Under the pieces are notes generated by a model. The model was not told where the DNA came from and did no database searches. It worked only from the letters and a program-made list of their open reading frames with translations. Of a DNA stretch of 7,672 bases, positions 1-5,371 are shown in pieces. Source of the DNA: Archangium sp. GTDB taxonomy: Bacteria > Myxococcota > Myxococcia > Myxococcales > Myxococcaceae. The position numbers and the translations under genes were made by a program. How positions within the stretch are numbered: position 1 is the first letter of the stretch; each line of letters opens with the position of its first letter. The stretch is taken from positions 1-7,672 of the forward strand of contig JAEUJR010000992.1 in the NCBI GenBank assembly GCA_016793585.1. The letters are read 5' to 3'.

Positions 1-369
1 GTGCCGATGGTGAAGAGCTTCCGCGTGCCGCCGCCGCAGAAGCCGGGCGCGCCGTTCATCGAGATCGACATCTTCCAGGGCGACAGCGAGTTCATCGTCG
101 ACAACGAGTACCTCGGCACCGTGAAGCTGCCAGCCGCCACCACGGGCAAGCGCATCGACTTCAAGGTCGATCAGGAGTGCCTGCTGCACGTGTTTCTCGA
201 AGACGCAGGCGACCCGCGCGAGGTCAAGCTGGCCACCCGTGACACGCCCGAGATCCTCAAGAAGGCGCTCGCCGAGGCGATGGAGAAGCGCACCCAGCAG
301 GAAGAGCGCGACGCCGCCGAGAAGGGCGGCTTGTTCTCGAGCATCAAGCGCCTGCTCGGGGGCGGGTGA
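1..369 (+). CDS. Hsp70-like protein, C-terminal substrate-binding region (5' partial)
   Basis: The frame is open from the first base, so this is probably the 3' end of a longer gene that begins upstream, although a GTG sits at base 1. Residues about 18-80 resemble the beta-sandwich substrate-binding domain of Hsp70/DnaK. The pattern 'IEIDIFQGDSEFIVDNEYLG' matches the Hsp70 'v.I.V.qGE......N..LG' block. It is followed by a hydrophobic strand pattern (RIDFKVDQECLLHVFLED) like the usual 'i.vtFdiD.nGil.V.a.D'. In full Hsp70s a helical lid of over 100 residues follows. Here only about 40 residues remain, charged and helical, ending in a short amphipathic segment and a Gly tail (LFSSIKRLLGGG). The likely role is cytosolic peptide binding coupled to an upstream ATPase domain, which is not visible. 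The stop codon shares one base with the next start. Family call is fairly secure; specific function is unknown. Confidence 0.72.
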   Translation: MPMVKSFRVPPPQKPGAPFIEIDIFQGDSEFIVDNEYLGTVKLPAATTGKRIDFKVDQECLLHVFLEDAGDPREVKLATRDTPEILKKALAEAMEKRTQQEERDAAEKGGLFSSIKRLLGGG

Positions 370-761
370 TGTTCACCGAAGCGTTCATCACGCGCGCCAT
401 CGAGCTGCTCAACGCCGACGAACAGCTCCCGAGCGCGGCGCAGGGCTGGCAAGGTGACTTCGGCATCACCATCGAACGGCCGGGCGGCGCGCTGTGCGTG
501 CACCTCAGGGCGCCCGTGAACGGCCGCTTTCCACCGCCCGCGTTCGTCAGCCCCTCCGACCTCGCCGACGAAGAGGTGGCCTATGAAGCGCGCGCCGACG
601 ACGCGACCTTTCGCGGGCTCATCGATGGGGGGCTGGATCCGATCGCGGCCATCGTGCAGAAGCGCCTCTGGGTGCGCGGCAACCTGCAGCCGATCATCGC
701 GCGCCTCAATCACCGTGGGCTCGCCGAGCGCTGGCTCGCGCAGCTGAAGCAGGGGGGATGA
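369..761 (+). CDS. SCP2-like (sterol carrier fold) domain protein
   Basis: This is a 130-residue soluble protein with no signal peptide. The ATG at 369 uses the last base of the preceding TGA, and a G-rich stretch (358-366) sits just upstream, so I prefer it to the GTG at 366. The C-terminal half has the SCP2 pattern: a polar strand segment (VAYEARADDATFRGLI), then DGGLDPIAAIVQKRLWVRGNL and a closing helix. These match the 'G.ldp..a...g.l.v.Gdl..a..l' block of SCP2-domain proteins, which have a hydrophobic pocket that binds lipids or acyl chains. The whole protein is about one SCP2 domain in length. The ligand cannot be told from sequence. It is coupled to an Hsp70-like gene upstream and a helical protein downstream, which suggests a shared transcript. 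Confidence 0.6.
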   Translation: MFTEAFITRAIELLNADEQLPSAAQGWQGDFGITIERPGGALCVHLRAPVNGRFPPPAFVSPSDLADEEVAYEARADDATFRGLIDGGLDPIAAIVQKRLWVRGNLQPIIARLNHRGLAERWLAQLKQGG

Positions 762-1033
762 CGATGGGACTTCGAAAGCAGCTGACCGAGAAGGCGATGG
801 GGTTGTCGGCGAAGGCCATGGAGCGCCTGTTCGCCGACGAGAAGCGCGCCCAGAAGATCGCCGAGGCGATCGGCACCGTGCAGCGTGGCAAGGCCGCCGT
901 CGACAAGACGCAGACGGTGGTGATGCACCAGCTCAACTTCGCCACCAAGGCCGACTTCAAGGATCTTGGCCGCTCGTTGTCGTCGCTGAAGAAGCGCATC
1001 AAGGCGCTCGACGAGAAGCTCAACCGCGTCTGA
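758..1033 (+). CDS. Small helical protein, possibly phasin-like
   Basis: This is a 91-residue, Lys/Ala-rich protein with no signal peptide or membrane segment. Residues 5-50 look like continuous amphipathic helix, and residues about 63-90 form a heptad-like coiled coil (KADFKDLGRSLSSLKKRIKA). The layout of a helical body plus a terminal short coiled coil is reminiscent of phasin-type granule or regulator proteins, but no diagnostic motif is present, so this is only a resemblance. The start at 758 overlaps the upstream stop as ATGA. An ATG at 764 is a real alternative because the G-rich run at 752-757 is better spaced for it. It is the third gene of the 1-1033 run. No intrinsic terminator was recognised after it. 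Confidence 0.7.
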   Translation: MTMGLRKQLTEKAMGLSAKAMERLFADEKRAQKIAEAIGTVQRGKAAVDKTQTVVMHQLNFATKADFKDLGRSLSSLKKRIKALDEKLNRV

Positions 1034-1074
1034 GCTCGTCAGGCGCTCGATCGATCACGCGTCGGCTTCTCTCG

Positions 1075-1107
1075 TTGACAGCCCAGTTTCGGCGTGGCAC
1101 GTAGCGC
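1075..1107 (+). promoter_or_regulatory. Candidate promoter of tRNA-Val
   Basis: A perfect -35 hexamer TTGACA lies at 1075-1080. The -10 is unclear: TAGCGC at 1102-1107 is the nearest TAnnnn element but gives a 21-base spacer, longer than usual. The tRNA begins at 1128, so a start near 1114 would give a leader of about 14 bases. The -35 is convincing; the exact -10 is not. Confidence 0.45.
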
Positions 1108-1127
1108 TCCGTTTTTTCAGCACAGCA

Positions 1128-1199
1128 GGGCACATAGCTCAGCGGTAGAGCACCGCCTTCACACGGCGGGGGTCCCAGGTTCGAAACCTGGTGTGCCCA
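1128..1199 (+). tRNA. tRNA-Val(CAC)
   Basis: A full cloverleaf can be folded by eye. The acceptor stem GGGCACA (1128-1134) pairs perfectly with TGTGCCC (1192-1198), and A1199 is the discriminator. The D stem is GCTC/GAGC (1137-1140/1148-1151). The anticodon stem CCGCC/GGCGG encloses TTCACAC, which gives anticodon CAC (1160-1162) and reads GUG. The T stem CCAGG/CCTGG encloses TTCGAAA. The 3' CCA is not encoded; the genomic sequence after the discriminator is CAA. The gene is flanked by its own -35 and an intrinsic terminator, so it appears to be a single-gene unit. Confidence 0.96.
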
Positions 1200-1203
1200 C
1201 AAG

Positions 1204-1232
1204 AAACCCCTCGGCATCCCCGAGGGGTTTTT
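1204..1232 (+). terminator. Intrinsic terminator after tRNA-Val
   Basis: An 11-bp perfect stem, AAACCCCTCGG (1204-1214) with CCGAGGGGTTT (1220-1230), has a 5-base loop and leads directly into a T run (1228-1232). It starts five bases after the tRNA, as expected for a tRNA terminator. Confidence 0.93.
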
Positions 1233-1257
1233 CATTTCTGGAGCCGCGCACTACCGT
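1229..1257 (+). promoter_or_regulatory. Candidate promoter of the DUF4124 gene
   Basis: TTTTCA (1229-1234, 4 of 6 to TTGACA) is separated by 17 bases from TACCGT (1252-1257, 3 of 6 to TATAAT). The start codon follows only 7 bases later, so transcription would begin at or next to the ATG. The -35 would lie inside the T-run of the tRNA terminator. The spacing is good but the match is moderate. Confidence 0.35.
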
Positions 1258-1264
1258 CGGCGTC

Positions 1265-1951
1265 ATGACCCGTTCGCTGCTGTTGAGTTGTCTCGTCGGC
1301 TCGACGGCGCTCGCGCAGGTCTACACGTGGACCGACAAAGACGGCGTCACGCACTTCACCGACAACCCCGGCTCGGTGCCCGCCAACGTGAAGGCGAAGG
1401 TGACCGAGGGCTCCGAGATCAGCACCGTGAGTCTGCCGAAAGCAGACGAGCGGCCAGCCGACAAGGCGGCCGTGGTGGTGAAGCCCGTCGTCGTCGAGCC
1501 CTCCGACCCGAACCGTGCCGAGCGGGAGTGGCGCGCCGCGTTTCGTGAAGCGAACGAGCGCGTCGCCCGCCTGCAGGACGAGATCGAGGTCGATCGGAAG
1601 AAGGTCGAAGACGTCAATGGCCTGCCGGTGGCGGCCCGGTACCAGTGCCTGTACGGCTACGGCGGCGGGTGGGTCGTGCCAGGCGGCGTCAGCGGCTCGT
1701 CGGTCTCGTTCACGGGTCAGGCCGGCCTCGGCGGTGGCGTCCAGGGGAGCGTCGTCGTTCAGAATCAGGTCGTCGTTCCAAACCCGGGAGTCGTCACCGC
1801 GCCCTGCGTCTTCACCCTGAACCCCGAGTTCGAGCGCGCGAAGGAGCGCCTCGAGCTCAACCGCAAGGCGCTGGTGCGCGCGAAGGCCGACCTCTCTGAA
1901 CTCGAACGTCGCGCAGGCTTTGAAGGCGTTCCCCGCGAGTGGCGTCGTTGA
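1265..1951 (+). CDS. Secreted DUF4124-domain protein with helical hairpin
   Basis: This is a 228-residue exported protein. Residues 1-18 form a Sec signal peptide (MTRSLLLSCLVGSTALA, likely cleaved after ALA). Residues 19-40 carry the DUF4124 pattern 'VYTWTDKDGVTHFTDNPGSV', a small envelope domain of unknown function common in proteobacteria and myxobacteria. A Lys/Val/Pro-rich linker follows. Two predicted coiled-coil helices (about 84-118 and 187-216) flank a Gly/Val-rich segment bounded by Cys128 and Cys181, the only cysteines left after signal cleavage. The frame stays open upstream to 1094, but that stretch covers the tRNA and terminator, so the ATG at 1265 after the signal-less region is chosen. 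There is no Shine-Dalgarno at normal spacing; a TACCGT element close to the ATG suggests a leaderless or near-leaderless mRNA. Its role is unknown beyond an envelope location. Confidence 0.85.
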   Translation: MTRSLLLSCLVGSTALAQVYTWTDKDGVTHFTDNPGSVPANVKAKVTEGSEISTVSLPKADERPADKAAVVVKPVVVEPSDPNRAEREWRAAFREANERVARLQDEIEVDRKKVEDVNGLPVAARYQCLYGYGGGWVVPGGVSGSSVSFTGQAGLGGGVQGSVVVQNQVVVPNPGVVTAPCVFTLNPEFERAKERLELNRKALVRAKADLSELERRAGFEGVPREWRR

Positions 1952-1973
1952 TAGAGACGCATCGCAGTCAACC

Positions 1974-2047
1974 GGTCCCATAGCTCAGTTGGATAGAGCG
2001 GCGGTTTCCTAAACCGCAGGTCGCAAGTTCGATTCTTGCTGGGATCA
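1974..2047 (+). tRNA. tRNA-Arg(CCT)
   Basis: A cloverleaf is visible. The acceptor GGTCCCA (1974-1980) pairs with TGGGATC (2040-2046) with one G-T wobble, and A2047 is the discriminator. The D stem is GCTC/GAGC (1983-1986/1996-1999). The anticodon stem GCGGT/ACCGC encloses TTCCTAA, giving anticodon CCT (2008-2010), which reads AGG. The T stem GCAAG/CTTGC encloses TTCGATT. CCA is not encoded; CTG follows the discriminator. It lies 22 bases after the DUF4124 gene and 22 bases before the cca start. I see no clear promoter or terminator of its own, so it may share a transcript with either neighbour. Confidence 0.95.
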
Positions 2048-2069
2048 CTGAACCGAAGGTGAGGTCACC

Positions 2070-3284
2070 ATGACGGACACGAACGCTCAGCGGCTGGAGC
2101 GCGCCGTCATTCCCCCCGCGGTGCTCGAGGTGTTGCAGGGCCTGCTCGCGGCAGGGCACCAGGCGTTCCTCGTCGGTGGCTGCGTGCGCGACCTGCTGCG
2201 CGGCGAGAAGCCGAAGGACTTCGATCTCGCCACCAGCGCACGGCCCGAGCAGGTGCAGCAGGCCTTCAAGCGCGTCATTCCCACCGGCATCGAGCACGGC
2301 ACCGTCACCGTCGTCGTGCGCGGCGAACACGTCGAGGTCACCACCTTTCGGGTCGAGGCCGAGTACCTCGACGGCCGGCGCCCCTCGAAGGTCGAGTTCC
2401 ACACCGACATCGAGGCCGATCTCTCGCGCCGCGACTTCACCATCAACGCGATGGCCTTCGACCCGCTCAGCAAGCGCCTCGTCGACCCCTTCGGTGGCCA
2501 GCTCGATCTCGAGACGAAGACGATTCGCTGCGTGCGCAGCGCCATGGAGCGCTTCCTCGAAGACGGCCTGCGCGCCATGCGGGCCGTGCGCTTCGCGACG
2601 GTGCTCGGGTTCTCGATCGACGCCGAGACCGAAGCCGCGATTCCCCAGACGCTGCACGTCTTTCGCAAGGTCGCCACCGAGCGCATCAACCAGGAGTTCA
2701 CCAAGCTGCTGCTCGCGCCCCTGGCGGTGCAGGGGTTCGAGCTCACGCGGCGCACCGGGCTGCTCAACGAGTTTCTACCCGAGGCGATGGGCGTCGAGGC
2801 CGAAGCGATTGGCCGAGCTCCCTGCGACCTCGCGGTGCGGCTCGCGGTCTTGCTGCACGACTGCAGCAGCCCCCGTGATGTCGTGATGCGGCTCAAGTAC
2901 CCCGTGAAGGTCGCGACCGACGCCGCGCACCTCGTGCAGCACCAGCTGCTCCCCGGCGCCGAGGCCACCGACCCGATGCTGCGCCGCTGGCTCGCTTCGG
3001 TGAAGGCCGAGTACGCGCCGGCCATTCTCCAGCTCGCGCAGGCGAGGGGCCTCGACACGTCTGTCAGCGCCCGCATTCACGCGCTCCTCGCCACCAACCC
3101 TCCGCTCAACACCAGGGCGCTGGCGCTGAACGGCGCTCAGATCATGGCCGCGCTGCAGGTCGGGCCCTCGCCCGTCATCGGCCAGGCCTCGGCGTTTCTG
3201 CTCGACCGCGTGCTCGACGACCCTTCGCTCAACACCGCCGAGGGGTTGAAAGGCCTGCTGGCCGGCTGGAAACCCGCCGTTTGA
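2070..3284 (+). CDS. cca: CCA-adding enzyme (tRNA nucleotidyltransferase, class II)
   Basis: This 404-residue cytosolic enzyme adds the 3' CCA to tRNAs using CTP and ATP. Motif A has the nucleotidyltransferase Gly-Gly (LVGGCVRD, 34-41) and the two metal-binding aspartates (DFD, 50-52). Motif C is DLSRRDFTINAMA (117-129). Motif D is EDGLRAMRAVRFA (164-176), whose EDxxR picks the incoming nucleotide in class II CCA enzymes. ATERINQEF (202-210) follows. LLHDC (261-265) marks a degenerate HD-like region, and the C-terminus (about 350-397) has the usual 'lal.G..imaal..gPsp.IG' helical tail. Length fits the bacterial family. Poly(A) polymerase belongs to the same family, but its long basic tail is missing here. 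A good Shine-Dalgarno (AAGGTGAGG, 2056-2064) supports the ATG at 2070. Both tRNA genes in the window lack encoded CCA and so need this activity. Confidence 0.93.
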   Translation: MTDTNAQRLERAVIPPAVLEVLQGLLAAGHQAFLVGGCVRDLLRGEKPKDFDLATSARPEQVQQAFKRVIPTGIEHGTVTVVVRGEHVEVTTFRVEAEYLDGRRPSKVEFHTDIEADLSRRDFTINAMAFDPLSKRLVDPFGGQLDLETKTIRCVRSAMERFLEDGLRAMRAVRFATVLGFSIDAETEAAIPQTLHVFRKVATERINQEFTKLLLAPLAVQGFELTRRTGLLNEFLPEAMGVEAEAIGRAPCDLAVRLAVLLHDCSSPRDVVMRLKYPVKVATDAAHLVQHQLLPGAEATDPMLRRWLASVKAEYAPAILQLAQARGLDTSVSARIHALLATNPPLNTRALALNGAQIMAALQVGPSPVIGQASAFLLDRVLDDPSLNTAEGLKGLLAGWKPAV

Positions 3285-3286
3285 GG

Positions 3287-3485
3287 GTCTCCACAGGCTT
3301 TCCCACACCGGCCCGCTCCGTTTTCACAAACCCGAGCCCCCCACCTCGACCCGGTTGTGGAAACGGGCTCGCGCTTGTCCACAAAGCCAGCAAATTCAGG
3401 TGGCTGGCCTGTTGAAAGCCATGCAGAGCCGGCGACACGCCCCTGTGACGGGTCGTGTAGGTGCTGGTGGTTGTGCTGTGGAAAA
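3287..3485. promoter_or_regulatory. Cluster of DnaA-box-like nonamers in the cca-mnmA gap
   Basis: The 254-base gap 3285-3538 has no gene but holds six sites resembling the DnaA box TTATCCACA (relaxed form TTWTNCACA). The best are TTTTCCACA on the minus strand (3477-3485, fits the relaxed form exactly), TTGTCCACA on the plus strand (3375-3383, one mismatch; the form typical of high-GC actinobacterial origins), and GTTTCCACA on the minus strand (3356-3364). Weaker ones on the plus strand are TTTCCCACA (3299-3307), GTTTTCACA (3320-3328) and GTCTCCACA (3287-3295). The sites at 3356 and 3375 face each other. No clear AT-rich unwinding element is visible, and dnaA/dnaN are not in the window. It could be an origin, a DnaA-binding regulatory or titration site, or chance. 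Confidence 0.45.
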
Positions 3486-3507
3486 CCGGGCAGTGAGGGT
3501 GCTTTCA

Positions 3508-3538
3508 GGACTCATCAGGCTGTGGCATCGAGGAGTCC
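3508..3538 (+). promoter_or_regulatory. Possible hairpin covering the mnmA ribosome binding site
   Basis: GGACTC (3508-3513) can pair with GAGTCC (3533-3538), directly before the ATG at 3539. The right arm includes part of the Shine-Dalgarno AGGAG (3531-3535). The stem is only 6 bp with a 19-base loop, so it is weak and may be chance. Confidence 0.25.
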
Positions 3539-4591
3539 ATGCGCATCGTGGTGGCCATGTCGGGCGGCGTCGACTCTTCAGCGGCAGCGGCCCTCTTGAA
3601 GGAGCAGGGCCACGAGGTCATCGGCATGACCCTGCGTGTGTGGAGCTACGAGTCGAAGGCGCAGTGCGGCAGCTGCTGCAGCCCCGACGACATCGACGAC
3701 GCACGCCGGGTGGCCGAGCGCCTGGGCATTCCTTTCTACGTCGCGAACGTCGAAGAGCTCTTCAAGGAGCGCGTCGTCACGCCGTTCGTGCAGAACTACC
3801 TCAACGGCAAGACGCCGATTCCCTGCGTCTCGTGCAACGAAGACGTGAAGTTCGGGTTCTTGCTGAAGCGGGCGAGGGCGCTCGGCGCGAAGCTGGCGAC
3901 CGGTCACTACGCGCGCGTCGAGCAGCGCGACGACGGCCGCTACGTGCTGCGCCGCGGGCTCGATGCCGCGAAGGATCAGTCGTACTTCCTCTTCACGCTC
4001 GGCCAGGACGAGCTGAAGGATCTGCTCTTTCCCGTTGGGCACCTCTCGAAGGCCGAAGTGCGGGCCATCGCCGAGCGGCACGGCCTCGTCACCAGCGCCA
4101 AGCCCGAGAGCATGGAGATCTGCTTCGTGCCCGACGGTGACTACGCGCGCTTCGTCGAGAAGGTCGCCGGGCCGCAGCCGAAGGGCGACGTGGTGTCGAC
4201 CGACGGCGAGGTGCTGGGCACGCACGACGGCATTCACAAGTTCACCATCGGCCAGCGTCGAGGGCTGCCCGTGCCGGCGCAGGGCGAGGCGATGTACGTG
4301 CAGCGCATCGAGGCCGACTCTCGGAAGGTCGTCGTCGGCCCTGCCGATGCGATCGCGCGCGAGACGTTCAACCTGCTGCGGCCGAAGTGGGTCGACGGCG
4401 CGGCTCCCGTCGCGCGCCCGCTGCAGATTCGAATTCGTCACCGTCACCTCGGCACGCCAGGGCGCGTGAGCATCGACGCCGATGGCCACGTCGCGGTGAA
4501 GCTCGAGACCCCGGCGAAGGCCGTGACGCCCGGGCAGGCGGCCGTCTTCTACGAGGGTGACGAGGTCGTCGGCGGCGGGTGGATTCTGTGA
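3539..4591 (+). CDS. mnmA: tRNA-specific 2-thiouridylase MnmA
   Basis: This 350-residue cytosolic enzyme adenylates and thiolates U34 (s2U) in tRNA-Lys, -Glu and -Gln, receiving persulfide sulfur from a desulfurase relay. The N-terminal PP-loop is SGGVDSS (8-14). The first catalytic cysteine is C99 in PCVSCN (95-100), the second C195 in ESMEICFV (190-197). The central domain has THDGIHKFTIGQRRGLP (228-244) and the C-terminal beta-barrel runs about 275-350. Extra cysteines are present at C43, C46, C47 (CGSCC) and C96. A GAGGAG sequence (3530-3535) lies three bases before the ATG, slightly close. The stop overlaps the next gene's GTG (GTGA, 4588-4591). With cca and two tRNA genes upstream it makes a loose tRNA-maturation neighbourhood, though the 254-base gap probably separates transcripts. 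Confidence 0.95.
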   Translation: MRIVVAMSGGVDSSAAAALLKEQGHEVIGMTLRVWSYESKAQCGSCCSPDDIDDARRVAERLGIPFYVANVEELFKERVVTPFVQNYLNGKTPIPCVSCNEDVKFGFLLKRARALGAKLATGHYARVEQRDDGRYVLRRGLDAAKDQSYFLFTLGQDELKDLLFPVGHLSKAEVRAIAERHGLVTSAKPESMEICFVPDGDYARFVEKVAGPQPKGDVVSTDGEVLGTHDGIHKFTIGQRRGLPVPAQGEAMYVQRIEADSRKVVVGPADAIARETFNLLRPKWVDGAAPVARPLQIRIRHRHLGTPGRVSIDADGHVAVKLETPAKAVTPGQAAVFYEGDEVVGGGWIL

Positions 4592-5340
4592 AGTCCTGGC
4601 TCGCGCTCGTCATGATCGCGGGCCTGTCGTGCACGAAGCCATCGAACACGCCCGTGTGTGGGCTTCACTCGGCGGCGGCTCCGCTGTTGATGAAGGGCGA
4701 CACCGATCGGCCGATCGCCGTCGGCTCGAGGCTCGCTCCCGCCGACAAGGTGAAGGCGCAGGGGCCGACGCTCATCGAGTGTTTCGGCGGCGCGATGAAG
4801 GTGCTCGAGAAGGGCGACAGCGTCGTCGTCGGAGAACTCACCGAAGCGAAGATCGAAGCCGTCGCCGTCGAGCGGTACGTGCTCGAGAACGTGAAGCTGA
4901 AGAAGCTCGAGAACGCCGCTGCCCACGCCGTGCAGGCCCGCTACACCGACACGTCCTTCACGCCCGCGAGCGCACTGGCCTCCAACGACCCTTCGACCGG
5001 CGACTACCTGCGCGCGTTCTTCACCCCCGACGGGCTCGCGACCGTCGGCGCGGGGCCGAAGCTCGAGGGCCCGTCGACGTTGCCACCTCCGCCGAAACGC
5101 ATCGGCGTACCCCACGTGCACGCGGGGCCGCTGGGCTCGAGCCTGCGCCGCCTCGAGGTAGAGGACGACTTCGTCTTCGCCGAGACCGACGAGCTCGCGA
5201 CCGCCGTGCTGCTCGAAGATGGGATCTACGATCTCGGTCGCACGGTTCGGCTGGTGCTGCCCGACGGCGCCGAGGCGACGCTGGTGGACGAGGGCCAGAA
5301 GGTCGAGCTCGAAGGCCCGATGGATCTGCGGCTGCGGTAG
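4588..5340 (+). CDS. Predicted lipoprotein with FecR-like segment, function unknown
   Basis: The GTG at 4588 overlaps the mnmA stop as GTGA and gives 250 residues starting MKSWLALVMIAGLSC. This is a short signal ending in a possible lipobox with Cys15, but Gly at -3 is atypical, so lipidation is probable rather than certain. A GTG at 4579 would add three residues. Residues about 37-82 (GDTDRPIAVGSRLAPADKVK through FGGAMKVLEKGDSVVV) follow the FecR-like beta pattern: 'g...v..G..l..gD.v.....a.v.l..G....l..g'. The C-terminal 65 residues are again beta-rich with Gly turns and may be a second similar module. The middle has a Pro-rich linker (GPSTLPPPPKR). I do not recognise a specific family member. 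It is co-directional and coupled with mnmA, but a functional link is not implied. Confidence 0.72.
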   Translation: MKSWLALVMIAGLSCTKPSNTPVCGLHSAAAPLLMKGDTDRPIAVGSRLAPADKVKAQGPTLIECFGGAMKVLEKGDSVVVGELTEAKIEAVAVERYVLENVKLKKLENAAAHAVQARYTDTSFTPASALASNDPSTGDYLRAFFTPDGLATVGAGPKLEGPSTLPPPPKRIGVPHVHAGPLGSSLRRLEVEDDFVFAETDELATAVLLEDGIYDLGRTVRLVLPDGAEATLVDEGQKVELEGPMDLRLR

Positions 5341-5356
5341 CGAGGGCGAGCTGGGG

Positions 5357-5362
5357 TAGGCT
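5357..5362 (+). promoter_or_regulatory. Possible -10 element for the cytochrome lipoprotein
   Basis: TAGGCT lies 9 bases before the ATG at 5372, in a 31-base gap. The position would give a transcript starting a few bases before the start codon. No matching -35 is visible at 16-18 bases, so this is weak. Confidence 0.22.
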
Positions 5363-5371
5363 GCCACGCTC

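Noticed and set aside
1087..1117. Possible terminator for the first operon ending in a T6 run (1112-1117)
   Set aside because: No stable G/C stem can be placed directly before the T run, and the stretch lies between the tRNA-Val -35 and the tRNA.
1094..1264. In-frame upstream extension of the DUF4124 gene
   Set aside because: It would translate through tRNA-Val and its terminator and push the signal peptide inside the protein; the ATG at 1265 gives a normal signal peptide.
1128..2047. tRNA genes as integration (att) sites of a mobile element
   Set aside because: No integrase, no duplicated tRNA 3' end and no atypical composition are seen next to either tRNA.
2087..3076. Long minus-strand open frame opposite cca
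   Set aside because: Ser/Arg-rich low-information sequence lying fully inside a confident cca gene.
3333..3371. Inverted repeat CGAGCCC/GGGCTCG as a cca terminator
   Set aside because: The loop is 25 bases, there is no T run, and it lies nearly 50 bases after the stop within the DnaA-box cluster.
3578..4489. Long minus-strand open frame of about 300 codons opposite mnmA
   Set aside because: Arg/His/Asp-rich shadow translation typical of high-GC DNA; mnmA on the plus strand is unmistakable.
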